A stretch of 34,750 nt of DNA from Oscillospiraceae bacterium (GCA_031270785.1 JAISWM010000102.1:1-34750); one strand, 5' to 3'. Numbered from the stretch's first letter, positions 17,541-27,335 are shown. Numbers and translations are program-made. Notes: a model not told the origin generated them from the sequence alone.

Positions 17541-19775
17541 ATGCCGCAAAAAAACAAGGATTTAAACAAAGTGCCCAAAGTAAATAAAGGTGTTGTAAAT
17601 AATGCGGGGAAAATTGTAAATCAGAAGATAGTAGACACTATAGAAAAAAATTATATGCCTTACGCCATGAGTGTTATAATGTCAAGGGCGATACCTGAAA
17701 TAGATGGATTTAAACCTTCGCACAGGAAGCTTTTATATACGATGTATAAGATGGGGCTTCTTGGAAAAATCAGAACGAAATCTGCAAATATTGTAGGGCA
17801 AACCATGAAATTAAATCCCCACGGGGACAGCGCAATATACGACACCATGGTAAGGCTCAGCAGGGGGTATGAAGCGCTGCTTCACCCGTATGTGGACTCA
17901 AAAGGAAATTTCGGAAAATTTTATTCAAGAGATATGGCATGTGCGGCATCCAGATATACTGAGGCTAAGCTTGATAATATATGTGAAGAAATATTTAAAG
18001 ATATTGATAAAGATTGTGTAAACTTTACCTGCAATTATGATAATACTTTGCAAGAACCCACGCTGTTGCCTGTAAGTTTTCCGTCAATACTTGTAAACGC
18101 TAATACGGGGATAGCGGTTGGTATGGCAAGTTCTATTTGTCCGTTTAATTTGGCGGAGGTATGCGACACAACAATTAAATTGATAAAAAACGAAAACCAT
18201 GATATTTCCAGCACTTTAATAGCTCCTGATTTTCCGGGCGGCGGTTATATTATATATGAAAAAGATAAACTGCAAAGCATATACAGTACCGGAAGAGGAG
18301 GACTGAGAATAAGGGCAAAGTATACGTATGATAAGCAGTCAAATTGTATAGACATTATAAATATTCCCCCTACAACTTGCTGTGAACTTATTATAGATAA
18401 AGTTATAGAACTTATTAAATCCAATAAAGTTAAAGAAATATCTGATATCAGGGACGAAACCGGTATAGACGGACTAAAAATCACTGTAGATTTGAAAAGA
18501 GGCTGTAACCCGGAAAAATTAATGGCGAAATTATATCACTTAACGCCGCTTGAAGATGTATTTTCATGTAATTTTAACGTACTTGTTGATGGGGCGCCAA
18601 AAGTTTTAGGGGTAAAAGAGCTTATTAAAAGTTGGGTTAGGTTCAGAGTTGACTGCATAAAAAGGAGAACGGCGTTTGACCTTAATAAAAAAAGAAGTAA
18701 ACTTCATCTGCTTTTGGGGCTTTCAAAAATATTGCTTGATATTGATAAAGCCGTAAATATTGTAAGAAACACTAAAGAAGAAGTAATGGTAGTGCCAAAC
18801 CTTATGGAGGGGTTTAGTATAGATCAGCAGCAGGCCGAGTATGTTGCGGAAATAAAGCTTAGGAATCTTAACAAAGAGTATATCCTGAAACATGTGGGAG
18901 AATCAGATAATTTGAAAAAAGATATAGAAAATTTATCTGAGATACTTAAAAATGATGAAAAAGTTTATGATATTATAATTTCCGATTTAAAATTTATTTC
19001 TAAAAAATATGGCCAAGCTCGAAAAAGTGAACCGGTTTATCCAGCGGAAATGGTTCAGTATGAGCAAGATGATAATATTGATGATTATCCGGTAACGTTT
19101 TTTGCTACAAAAGATGGGTATTTTAAAAAAATAACGTCTCAGTCTTTGAGAATGAATTCCGAGCAAAAAATGAAAGAAAATGATGAAATCAGCCAGACGG
19201 AAAGCGGAACTAATACCTCGGATTTGCTGTTTTTTACGGATAAAACGCAAGTTTATAAATCTAAGGGGTACGACTTTTCAGACACAAAAGCAAGTGCTAT
19301 GGGCGAATATATTCCCGCAAATTTGTGTTTTGACGCTTATGAAAATTTTTTGTGTTTAGCGGTAACGTCCGAGTATAATGGGTTTATGATTTTTTTCTAT
19401 GAAAATGGTAAAGTATCTAAGGTAAGTATGAAATCTTACCATACTTTAACCAATAGAAAAAAGTTAATAAAGGCTTATAGCGGCATATCAAAGGCAGTAA
19501 AGATCTTTTATTTAACAGAAGATAAAGAATTTTTAATAACATCATCCGCAGGAAAAATGTTAATATTTAATAGCAATATGCTAAGTATAAAAACTTCAAA
19601 AGATTCTCAAGGCGTATGTGTTATGAGACTTAAAAAGGGCCACAGAATTATAAAAGCCGAAAAATATTCGGAAGATGACTTACCGAATATTAAAAAATAT
19701 AGAATCAAAAATATTCCTGCCGCGGGTATAAAACCCAGAGTTGAGGACTTAACAGGAGAGCAGCTGAAAATATAA
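17541..19775 (+). CDS. parC: Type IIA DNA topoisomerase A subunit (ParC-like)
   Basis: MSVIMSRAIPEIDGFKPSHRKLLYTM, active-site Tyr in AASRYTEAKL; no GyrA-box motif seen. Confidence 0.8.
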   Translation: MPQKNKDLNKVPKVNKGVVNNAGKIVNQKIVDTIEKNYMPYAMSVIMSRAIPEIDGFKPSHRKLLYTMYKMGLLGKIRTKSANIVGQTMKLNPHGDSAIYDTMVRLSRGYEALLHPYVDSKGNFGKFYSRDMACAASRYTEAKLDNICEEIFKDIDKDCVNFTCNYDNTLQEPTLLPVSFPSILVNANTGIAVGMASSICPFNLAEVCDTTIKLIKNENHDISSTLIAPDFPGGGYIIYEKDKLQSIYSTGRGGLRIRAKYTYDKQSNCIDIINIPPTTCCELIIDKVIELIKSNKVKEISDIRDETGIDGLKITVDLKRGCNPEKLMAKLYHLTPLEDVFSCNFNVLVDGAPKVLGVKELIKSWVRFRVDCIKRRTAFDLNKKRSKLHLLLGLSKILLDIDKAVNIVRNTKEEVMVVPNLMEGFSIDQQQAEYVAEIKLRNLNKEYILKHVGESDNLKKDIENLSEILKNDEKVYDIIISDLKFISKKYGQARKSEPVYPAEMVQYEQDDNIDDYPVTFFATKDGYFKKITSQSLRMNSEQKMKENDEISQTESGTNTSDLLFFTDKTQVYKSKGYDFSDTKASAMGEYIPANLCFDAYENFLCLAVTSEYNGFMIFFYENGKVSKVSMKSYHTLTNRKKLIKAYSGISKAVKIFYLTEDKEFLITSSAGKMLIFNSNMLSIKTSKDSQGVCVMRLKKGHRIIKAEKYSEDDLPNIKKYRIKNIPAAGIKPRVEDLTGEQLKI

Positions 19776-19796
19776 TTTCATTTGGAGGCGATTGAT

Positions 19797-20966
19797 GTGA
19801 AAAGAGTTTTTTTAATAGTTTTAGAAGGCGCAGGTATAGGGCACCTCCCGGACGCAGATATTTATGGAGATGTTGGCAGTAATACCTTAAAGGTGTGCTT
19901 TACCCAAAAAGGATTTAATATGCCGAATATGAAAGACCTTGGGCTTTTTAACATAGAGGGAATAGATTACTATGAAAAGTCCGATAGCCCTTTAGGAAGT
20001 TTTGCGAGGATGAATGAAAAATCCAATGGAAAAGACACAATAACAGGGCATTGGGAAATAGCGGGTATTATTTCCGAAAACCCTATGCCGACTTTCCCAG
20101 ACGGGTTCCCGGATGAAGTTATACAGCAATTTGAAAAAATCACGTCAAAAGATGCATTGTGCAATAAACCATATTCAGACGCAGAAGTTTTAAAAGATTA
20201 CGGAAAACAGAGTATGGAAACAGGAAATATAATAGTATATACTTCCGCCGCCGATAGTGTGCTTCAGGTCGCCGCGCATGAAAAAGTTATACCTGTTAAT
20301 AAACTTTATGAGTACTGCGAAAAAATCAGAGAATTTTTAAAAGGAGACTTTGCGGCAGGAACGGTCATTGCAAAACCATTTATCGGAGAATATCCTGATT
20401 TTAAAATAACTTCTAATCGAAAAGATTTTTTCCTTAAACCGCCTAAAATAACCATGCTTGATCAAATAGAGAAAAAGGGGTTAGACGTAATAACAATAGG
20501 AAAGATAAATGATATTTTTGCCGAAAAAGCGATTACACATAAGATAAAAATCAAAAATAATTCTGATGGTCTTACTAAACTAAAGAAAACTGCGGAGCAA
20601 GATTTTGAAGGGCTTTGTTTCGCAAATTTAACAGACGTCGGCGCAGTATGCGGGCACAAAAATGACGTTTCCGGATATGTTCAGGCTCTTTCGGAATTTG
20701 ACAGCAGAGTAAAAGAAATAATTGATTTAATGAGAAGAGAAGACATTATAATCATAACAGCTGATCACGGCTGTAATCCCGCAGCTCCATTAACCGATTA
20801 TTCCAGGGAATACGCTCCGATGGTTATATACGGGAGTAAAATTAAACAGGGGGTGAACTTAGGGACCAGGGAAAGTTTTTCAGACATAGCCGCAACTATA
20901 CTTGAATATTTAAAGATTAATAAATTGGTAGAAGGAAAGTCGTTTTTAAAGGAGATCGTCAGATAG
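19797..20966 (+). CDS. deoB: Phosphopentomutase
   Basis: MKRVFLIVLEGAGIGHLPDADIYGDVGSNTL, GHWEIAG, TADHGCNP; GTG start after ttggagg. Confidence 0.93.
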   Translation: MKRVFLIVLEGAGIGHLPDADIYGDVGSNTLKVCFTQKGFNMPNMKDLGLFNIEGIDYYEKSDSPLGSFARMNEKSNGKDTITGHWEIAGIISENPMPTFPDGFPDEVIQQFEKITSKDALCNKPYSDAEVLKDYGKQSMETGNIIVYTSAADSVLQVAAHEKVIPVNKLYEYCEKIREFLKGDFAAGTVIAKPFIGEYPDFKITSNRKDFFLKPPKITMLDQIEKKGLDVITIGKINDIFAEKAITHKIKIKNNSDGLTKLKKTAEQDFEGLCFANLTDVGAVCGHKNDVSGYVQALSEFDSRVKEIIDLMRREDIIIITADHGCNPAAPLTDYSREYAPMVIYGSKIKQGVNLGTRESFSDIAATILEYLKINKLVEGKSFLKEIVR

Positions 20967-21601
20967 TGAAAGAATATTTGAAAAATTATGTTAACGGGTT
21001 GTACGCTTTCAAACTGTTGCTTTGCGTATTTAGTATTGTAATACTCGGAATATCTATAGCGTTTAACACTAAGGCGGCACTCGGAACAGACGCAATATCT
21101 GTGTTTTTTAATGGAGTAAGCAACTTTTCCCGCCTTAACCTTGGGTTAGCTACGAATATTGTGAATTGTATTTTAGCTATAGCGGTAATTCTTATAGACA
21201 AAAAGTATATAAACGTAGGAACAGTAATTTATGTTTTGACATTAGGTCCGTCAATAAATTGGGGAATTGCTTTATATGAAGCTATGAATATTACAGGCGG
21301 CTATATACCAAGGTTTTTGATTTCAGTTTTAGGAATTCTTTTAGCTGTGACTGGGCTGGGAATATTTATATCGGTAAATATTGGTGTGGACCCGTGGTCT
21401 GCTCTTTCGATAATATTTAGTAAGAGACTGAATAAATCATTTGGATTTATGAAAGTAAGTATTGATATAATAGCTTTATTGGCAGGTTTTTTAATGGGTG
21501 GAAAAGTTAGAGAGATAACCTTAATATCCGCATTGGCAGGCGGCCCGTGCATACAGAAGGTTTCGGAATTTGTTGACCGTATGTTCAGGAAGATGTTGTA
21601 G
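20966..21601 (+). CDS. YczE/YyaS-like integral membrane protein
   Basis: Multi-TM, FNTKAALGTDAISVFFNGVS and GVDPWSALS motifs; coupled to deoB. Confidence 0.7.
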   Translation: MKEYLKNYVNGLYAFKLLLCVFSIVILGISIAFNTKAALGTDAISVFFNGVSNFSRLNLGLATNIVNCILAIAVILIDKKYINVGTVIYVLTLGPSINWGIALYEAMNITGGYIPRFLISVLGILLAVTGLGIFISVNIGVDPWSALSIIFSKRLNKSFGFMKVSIDIIALLAGFLMGGKVREITLISALAGGPCIQKVSEFVDRMFRKML

Positions 21602-21620
21602 CTGTTTTTGGAAAATAGCC

Positions 21621-21709
21621 GGTCACGTCTCAAAACAGTTGAAATCCCTTCTTTTTCCCCCGCCTTCGGCGGGGGTGAAAGATATTATCAATTAATTTGA
21701 ACCACTACC
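21621..21709. repeat. Family B element
   Basis: ggtcacgtctcaaaacagttgaaat...gatattatcaattaatttgaaccactacc; flanks AAATAGCC / AAATATCC (7/8). Confidence 0.88.
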
Positions 21710-21726
21710 AAATATCCGTATGATAC

Positions 21727-21843
21727 TATAGCTGTTTCGTTTGAAAAGCGTTTGATTTTTATGACTTTCTCCCAGCCGACGGCCGGGAGAAGATACATGA
21801 ATAAATTTACTTTTGAGGACTGTTTTAAATCATAATAGCTATA
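21727..21843. repeat. Family A element
   Basis: tatagctgtttcgtttgaaaagcgtttgattttt...tttaaatcataatagctata. Confidence 0.85.
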
Positions 21844-21869
21844 TTTTAAGACATGCCAAAAAAATTATT

Positions 21870-22015
21870 AATCTTTTCGGGTTAATTCCCCGCCCTTTCA
21901 GGGCGAGTAAAAATGTGATATAATAACACAAAAGAGCGAAATAGGGGAAAAGAGGTAAAAAATGCTGTGGTAAAGCGGGGCAAGTACATACCCCGCACTT
22001 CAGGGTGGAGTTATT
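21870..22015 (+). repeat. Family G: ~145-bp element with a hairpin near each end (IS200/IS605 derivative-like)
   Basis: ttcgggttaattccccgccctttcagggcgagtaaaaa...cataccccgcacttcagggtggagttatt; inverted copy at 24806-24950. Confidence 0.7.
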
Positions 22016-22260
22016 AGACCTGTCCGTAAATCTCACAGAGCGCAAACTATCGAAAAAATGCATCACTTAAAAAATGGCTTTGCATCAAAATCTCGGTAGT
22101 GGGTCAAATTAATTGATAATATCTTTTTCCCCCGCCATAGGCGGTGGAAAAAAGAAAGGATTTCAACTGTTTTATGGCGCGACCCAAAATCTCCCGGGAA
22201 GTATCTTCATACGCCGTCGCCGATTTTGATTGCAATCTGTAAAATTTACGGACAGGTCTA
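22015..22260 (+). repeat. Family C MITE interrupted by a family B element
   Basis: TAGACCTGTCCGTAAAT...ATTTACGGACAGGTCTA; same as uninterrupted 24593-24737 and 28813-28957. Confidence 0.92.
22095..22185. repeat. Family B element nested in family C
   Basis: ggtagtgggtcaaattaattgataatatc...tttcaactgttttatggcgcgaccc; TSD AAAATCTC (9 bp if leading C included). Confidence 0.93.
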
Positions 22261-22279
22261 TTGATTGGGAGATTTATAA

Positions 22280-23137
22280 TTGAAAGAAAAAAAATTCGGT
22301 GATATATATATAAAAGGGAAAGAAATACTCAAAAAACAAAAAATACAATCTTATGAAAGCGACAATATAAATATTTTCCAAAATTGTTTTGGTATTAAAC
22401 GCCATGATTTAGTATTTGTAAGGGAAAAAATTGCTCCCTTTGAATCTGCACAAAAATATTTTGAAATGATAAAAAAAAGGATAAACGGTGAGCCGATTCA
22501 GTATTTAATCGGCAATTGGAATTTTATGGGTCATGACTTGAAAGTGGGAGAGGGTGTATTAATACCAAGGGATGATACGGAAGTGTTAATATTAGAAAGC
22601 GTCAAACTCATATCTAAAATTAATAAACCTATAGTATTTGATTTATGTAGCGGCAGTGGAGCGATAGCAATAGTACTGGATTCTCTGATTAATAATCCTG
22701 ATATGAAAATCACCGCTATAGAGTATTCAAAAGAGGCTTACAGTTACTTGGAATATAATGTAAAAAAACATAAAAAAAATATACAATGTTTAAATATGAA
22801 TATATTTGAGTGCCATAACCTTTTTGCCGACAATTCTATAGACGCAATTATATCTAATCCGCCATATATTTGCGAGGAAGATGTTAATTCATTGCAAAGA
22901 GAAGTTAAGTTTGAACCTGAAATAGCTTTAAACGGGGGAAAAGATGGTCTGGATTTTTACAGAATAATTTTAAATAAATGGGTAAAAAAATTAAAAAAAG
23001 GTGGATTTTTAGGAATAGAGATAGGCTGGGGACAATTAGGAAGTATTTTAGATATGTTCAAGATCTGTGGGCTGCGTGATATAATTTCTTTTAAGGATAT
23101 AAATGGGGTAGATAGAGCAGTATTTGCGGTGAAATGA
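22280..23137 (+). CDS. prmC: Peptide chain release factor N(5)-glutamine methyltransferase
   Basis: GEPIQYLIGNWNFMG, LIPRDDTEVL, DLCSGSGAIAI, ISNPPYI motifs. Confidence 0.93.
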   Translation: MKEKKFGDIYIKGKEILKKQKIQSYESDNINIFQNCFGIKRHDLVFVREKIAPFESAQKYFEMIKKRINGEPIQYLIGNWNFMGHDLKVGEGVLIPRDDTEVLILESVKLISKINKPIVFDLCSGSGAIAIVLDSLINNPDMKITAIEYSKEAYSYLEYNVKKHKKNIQCLNMNIFECHNLFADNSIDAIISNPPYICEEDVNSLQREVKFEPEIALNGGKDGLDFYRIILNKWVKKLKKGGFLGIEIGWGQLGSILDMFKICGLRDIISFKDINGVDRAVFAVK

Positions 23138-23172
23138 AGGCGTTGCTTGTGTAACTTTCGTTTCCGCGCTCG

Positions 23173-23263
23173 GGTCATGTCTCAAAATATAGTTAAAACT
23201 TCTTCTTTCTTCCTCTGCGTTCTAGCGGGGGGGAGATATTATCAACAAATTTGAACCACCACC
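23173..23263. repeat. Family B element
   Basis: ggtcatgtctcaaaatatagttaaaac...gatattatcaacaaatttgaaccaccacc. Confidence 0.8.
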
Positions 23264-23283
23264 CGAGCGATGGCTTACTATAA

Positions 23284-24312
23284 CTATATTTTCGGCGACA
23301 CTCCATTTTTCTTTTTTACTTTTATTTGATGCTTCTTTACGGGTTGCTTTACAGAGCAAATTAAATTTGGAATATGTATGTTTTCATGGGGAACGTACTT
23401 ACCGCTTATAAAATAGTCTATAGACTTATTAACAGCCGATATATTTTTCAAAAAGCCATCAAAATTTGAAAATTTAGTATGCATCTGTAAAATATAATAA
23501 TAACATACTATTTTGGTTTTTTGAGAATAAACCCAAATATGATTTTTATATTTTTTATAAACGTTTTTATTCTCTAAGAAATTTCTAATCGTACCTAGTG
23601 CGCTTACAAAGTCGTTAATCTTTTTATAGTTTATATTTCCGAGTATACTGGATTTTCTGCTTGTATAATTATAAAGCGCTCTGCCCAAAAGTACGACCTT
23701 TTCAGCATAATAAAATAGCCTGGGAGAAGTAGCTATATCTTCAAAATACATATCATAAAATCTTACGCCTTTATCTATAAATAAAGAACGTTTATAAAGT
23801 TTGTTCCAAACAAAATGATGTACGCTTATATCAAGAATTAGTTTTTTAAGGGCTTTGGCCCCAGTATAAATGCCAGGTAAAGGAATCAGCGGCATATAAA
23901 TTTTAAGTTTATTTTCGGGATAGTAAAAATTAAAATTACAACACACAATGTCCGCTTCATGTTTTATCGCATTTTTATAAAGAACCTCTAAAAAATTCTT
24001 TTCAATGTAGTCGTCGCTATCCATAAACGCAATATAATTCCCTTTGCTTATACTAATGCCTTTGTTTCTTGCTTCGGAGGGCCCTTTATTATCTTGATTT
24101 ATGACTGTGAATTTTTTATTTCTGTCAGCAAACTCATTTATTATTTCAATGCTATTATCCGTGGAACCGTCATTTATTATTATAACTTCAAAATCTTTAA
24201 ATGTTTGATTTTCAACTGACTTTAACGTTTTTCTTAAATATTTTTCAACATTATAAACCGGTATAATCAAACTTATTTCAGGAGTTTTATTATTTAGTTC
24301 CGTACCTATCAC
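23284..24312 (-). CDS. Family 2 glycosyltransferase
   Basis: PEISLIIPVYNVEKYLRKTLKSVENQTFKDFEVIIINDGSTDNS; GTG start preferred since longer ORF is read through a B element. Confidence 0.88.
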   Translation of the reverse strand: MIGTELNNKTPEISLIIPVYNVEKYLRKTLKSVENQTFKDFEVIIINDGSTDNSIEIINEFADRNKKFTVINQDNKGPSEARNKGISISKGNYIAFMDSDDYIEKNFLEVLYKNAIKHEADIVCCNFNFYYPENKLKIYMPLIPLPGIYTGAKALKKLILDISVHHFVWNKLYKRSLFIDKGVRFYDMYFEDIATSPRLFYYAEKVVLLGRALYNYTSRKSSILGNINYKKINDFVSALGTIRNFLENKNVYKKYKNHIWVYSQKTKIVCYYYILQMHTKFSNFDGFLKNISAVNKSIDYFISGKYVPHENIHIPNLICSVKQPVKKHQIKVKKKNGVSPKI

Positions 24313-24373
24313 TTCTTTCCTATCAGATATAATTGCTGCTTTTGAAAAAAGCGGGTTATGTCTCAAAATGGTT

Positions 24374-24468
24374 GGATGGCGGTCTAAATTAGTTGATAAT
24401 ATCTCTCCTCCCGCCGGGAACCGCGCGGGGGAAAAAAGAAGGGATCTCAACTATTTTGAAACATGACC
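24374..24468. repeat. Family B element preceded by a 20-bp B end fragment (24354-24373)
   Basis: ggttatgtctcaaaatggtt|ggatggcggtctaaattagttgataatatc...atctcaactattttgaaacatgacc. Confidence 0.75.
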
Positions 24469-24481
24469 GTTTTATGATATA

Positions 24482-24585
24482 TAGGGTAAAAACTTTTTAG
24501 AACAGTAACATTTTTGTTTTTCCCTAGCTTTTGGCGGGGAAAAAACGTAAATAACACCGCGTTTTTAAGCTGATTTCAATTATAA
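24482..24585. repeat. Family D element
   Basis: agggtaaaaactttttagaacagtaacatttttg...aacgtaaataacaccgcgtttttaagctgatttcaattata. Confidence 0.65.
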
Positions 24586-24592
24586 ATATCAA

Positions 24593-24737
24593 TAGACCTG
24601 TCCGTAAATCTCACAGAGCGCAAACTGTCGAAAAATGCATCACTTAAAAAATGGCTTTGCATCAAAATCTCCTTGGAGTATCTTCATACGCCGTCGTCGA
24701 TTTTGATTGCAATCTTTAAAATTTACGGACAGGTCTA
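24593..24737 (+). repeat. Family C MITE, intact (145 bp)
   Basis: TAGACCTGTCCGTAAAT ... ATTTACGGACAGGTCTA terminal inverted repeats. Confidence 0.92.
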
Positions 24738-24805
24738 ATTTATATCTGTTACTTTCCCCGCTAACTCGCGGGGAAAGAGTTACAAAAGTTTATATTTTTT
24801 AGAAT

Positions 24806-24950
24806 CAATAACCCCGCCATGAAGTGCGGGGTATGTATTTGCCTCGCTTTACCACAGCATTTTTTACCTCTTTTCCCCTATTTTGCTCTTTTGTATTATT
24901 ATATCATATTTTTACTCGCCCTGAAGGGCGGGGAATTAACCCGAAGAGAT
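24806..24950 (-). repeat. Family G element, inverted copy of 21870-22015
   Basis: aataaccccgccatgaagtgcggggtatgtatt...cgccctgaagggcggggaattaacccgaagagatt. Confidence 0.72.
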
Positions 24951-25010
24951 TAAATTGCTGCAACTATCATTTTACCAGCCTTAGGGCAGATTTTTTATAT
25001 CTTATTTTTA

Positions 25011-25101
25011 GGTTGTGGGTCAAATTAGTTGATAATATCTCTCCCCCCGCTAGAACCGCGGTGGGGAAAGAAGGAATTTCAACTATTTTCGAGACATGGC
25101 C
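25011..25101. repeat. Family B element abutting the stop codon of the 25101-26207 gene
   Basis: ggttgtgggtcaaattagttgataatatc...atttcaactattttcgagacatggcc. Confidence 0.85.
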
Positions 25102-26207
25102 TAATGTTTGGGTGGCGAATTCGGGGTCCAGGAGGACCTTAACACCCAGATCTTTGGCGGCTCAACAGGCGCTGGAACCGGGGGAAAAGGGTGTTCAACT
25201 GTTTCGAGACGTAACCTATTTCTTCCCTGCGTTTCGAAAAGCAAACTCCGACTCGGGGGGGCCTTAACACCACGGCCTTCGGCGGCTCGCATAGCACTGA
25301 AACTTTGGTACTCACTGCCAAACAAACTATTTGCAGCTCTTCGAATATCAAAATCTTCTTTTACATAAGGGGCTTTTGGGGAGTTGGCTTTCAAACAAAC
25401 GGTTTCTTGGCAAGCGGTTTCTTGGCGTTCATCTTCCGGTAGTTCGGCTTGGCGTTTATCTTCTTGGCAAGCGGCTTTTCGGTATTTAGCTTTTCGGCGA
25501 GCAGTTCCTGGGTGTGCAGCTGCCAGGCGAGCAGCTTCATGACGCACAGCAGTTTGTAATTCATCATTCATATCACGCATAGCATCAAAGGCATCAATTA
25601 TAGCTGGGCGAACCCGACGAACGTCATTAGCGGTAATACATACTTGGTGAACACTATCTAAAACTTTACTAAAAGATGCAACCAAATCAGCATTCCAAAT
25701 AACGCCCTGAACATCAGCAACAATAGCATAATTTATAAGATAATGAGCAATAAAATTAACAACCCCATTGATAAAGTCAACGGCATCACTATCCTCACCG
25801 ATTAGAGACATAAAACCAGCCCTTATATCAGCAAAATCAACCAAATCATCAATATACACCGTATGAAGATCCATTATTTCATCTGTTATTTCAGTAATAT
25901 CCAAACCAACAGCTTCAGCTAATTGATCGGCAATAGTTCTTAAACCAACGTTATTACTACCACCAATAACTTGATCAACATAGTTAACACAACTACGAAA
26001 CAATTGAGTATCACTGTAAATCGTAATAACATTTCCACTAACAAGTTGACCAAACGATGGACCATTACCATCAGCAAGTTGATAATCCGGAGGACTTCCT
26101 TGCGGCGCTACATTCACCAAGCATACGGCAGCTGATGCTTTAAAACCCCATAAATTACTAAGTAATAAAGCACAACTAATAAAAACTTTTGATTTATTCT
26201 TTTTCAT
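25101..26207 (-). CDS. Exported hypothetical protein with repetitive, low-complexity C-terminus
   Basis: Signal peptide MKKNKSKVFISCALLLSNLWGFKASA; aaggag-type SD region; C-terminal Lys/Glu/Ala/Gln repeats. Confidence 0.65.
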   Translation of the reverse strand: MKKNKSKVFISCALLLSNLWGFKASAAVCLVNVAPQGSPPDYQLADGNGPSFGQLVSGNVITIYSDTQLFRSCVNYVDQVIGGSNNVGLRTIADQLAEAVGLDITEITDEIMDLHTVYIDDLVDFADIRAGFMSLIGEDSDAVDFINGVVNFIAHYLINYAIVADVQGVIWNADLVASFSKVLDSVHQVCITANDVRRVRPAIIDAFDAMRDMNDELQTAVRHEAARLAAAHPGTARRKAKYRKAACQEDKRQAELPEDERQETACQETVCLKANSPKAPYVKEDFDIRRAANSLFGSEYQSFSAMRAAEGRGVKAPPSRSLLFETQGRNRLRLETVEHPFPPVPAPVEPPKIWVLRSSWTPNSPPKH

Positions 26208-26305
26208 AATCTTTATCTTTCTCCTCTTAATTTAATTATAATCGATTATTGTGACATAATAGCATTAAACTAAATAAGACGTCAATATATTTTATATTAA
26301 ATTAT

Positions 26306-26323
26306 TAGACCTGTCCGTAAAAT
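26306..26323 (+). repeat. Solo family C end next to a B fragment (26326-26381)
   Basis: tagacctgtccgtaaaa then ggttatgtctcaaaacaaagttgaaaa. Confidence 0.7.
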
Positions 26324-26399
26324 TCGGTTATGTCTCAAAACAAAGTTGAAAAGCCTTTTTTCCCTCCGCTATGGTCGGGGGACGTCACGGCAATTTAGA

Positions 26400-27335
26400 T
26401 CAAATTATATCCGATATGCTTTTAAACTTGTTGCTTATACAATAAAATATACTTTTTACTGCAAACTTAAATTCATAAAAAAATTCTTGTTTCCCTCTTG
26501 CGCATCGTCTTACAGAGAATGACATGGGTATGCTTGATAAAATCATTCTCATACCTAAAATTATATGGCTTATTCTATACTTATTATACTTGCCTTGCGA
26601 ATTTAAAAAAATTCTTATGTATTGAAACGCAGCTATATAATCTTGATATTTTTTTAAAGTAGTGCTGCTTTCATAGCTGTCGTTTCTTCTGGTATAAAAG
26701 TAAAGCGGAGCAGATATTACCGAAATACTTTTTGAAAAATAAAATGCTCTTAAACATGCATATACGTCCTCATAACATTTATTTTGAGGAAATTTTATGT
26801 TGTTATCTGTAAATAAAGATTTCTTCCATAATTTATTCCATAAAAAAAAATGCAGTCTTACGTCTTTTACAAGGCTATAAAGCGCTTTATCAGAACTATA
26901 CACGCCGGAAGGTAAACATATTACGTTTTTGATATAAAAATTTCTTTTCGGCCAATATAAATAATAATTACAGCAGGCTATATCTGTATTATTCTCTTTC
27001 ATATTATTATATAATATCTCCAAAAAATTTGGCAGCACAAAATCATCACTATCTATAAAAGATAAATACTTTCCCCTAGACTTTTCTATTCCTATATTCC
27101 TTGCCACAGATACTCCGTTTTTTTTAATACTGAACCATTTAAAATTACTATATTTATTTTCATATTCTTTTATTATATATAAAGAATTATCCTCAGATCC
27201 ATCATCAACAATAATTACTTCAAAATTATTAAAAGTTTGCGCAGCTACCGAATTCAAAGACTTCTTTAAATATTTTTCACCGTTATATACCGGTATAATC
27301 ACACTAATATCAGGAATTTTATTTTGATCATTCAC
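26400..27335 (-). CDS. Family 2 glycosyltransferase (paralogue of 23284-24312)
   Basis: PDISVIIPVYNGEKYLKKSLNSVAAQTFNNFEVIIVDDGSEDNS; FLWNKLWKKSLF shared with the paralogue. Confidence 0.88.
   Translation of the reverse strand: MNDQNKIPDISVIIPVYNGEKYLKKSLNSVAAQTFNNFEVIIVDDGSEDNSLYIIKEYENKYSNFKWFSIKKNGVSVARNIGIEKSRGKYLSFIDSDDFVLPNFLEILYNNMKENNTDIACCNYYLYWPKRNFYIKNVICLPSGVYSSDKALYSLVKDVRLHFFLWNKLWKKSLFTDNNIKFPQNKCYEDVYACLRAFYFSKSISVISAPLYFYTRRNDSYESSTTLKKYQDYIAAFQYIRIFLNSQGKYNKYRISHIILGMRMILSSIPMSFSVRRCARGKQEFFYEFKFAVKSIFYCISNKFKSISDII

Noticed and set aside
23164-23272. Target duplication for the B element at 23173
   Set aside because: Flanks are cgctcg / cgagcg, an inverted rather than direct repeat; not counted as a TSD.
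24313-24450. N-terminal extension of the first glycosyltransferase
   Set aside because: Runs through a family B element and a B fragment; homology to GT2 starts after the GTG at 24312.
24824-25267. 147-aa plus-strand ORF
   Set aside because: Crosses a family G element, a family B element and the antisense of the exported protein; no coding signature.
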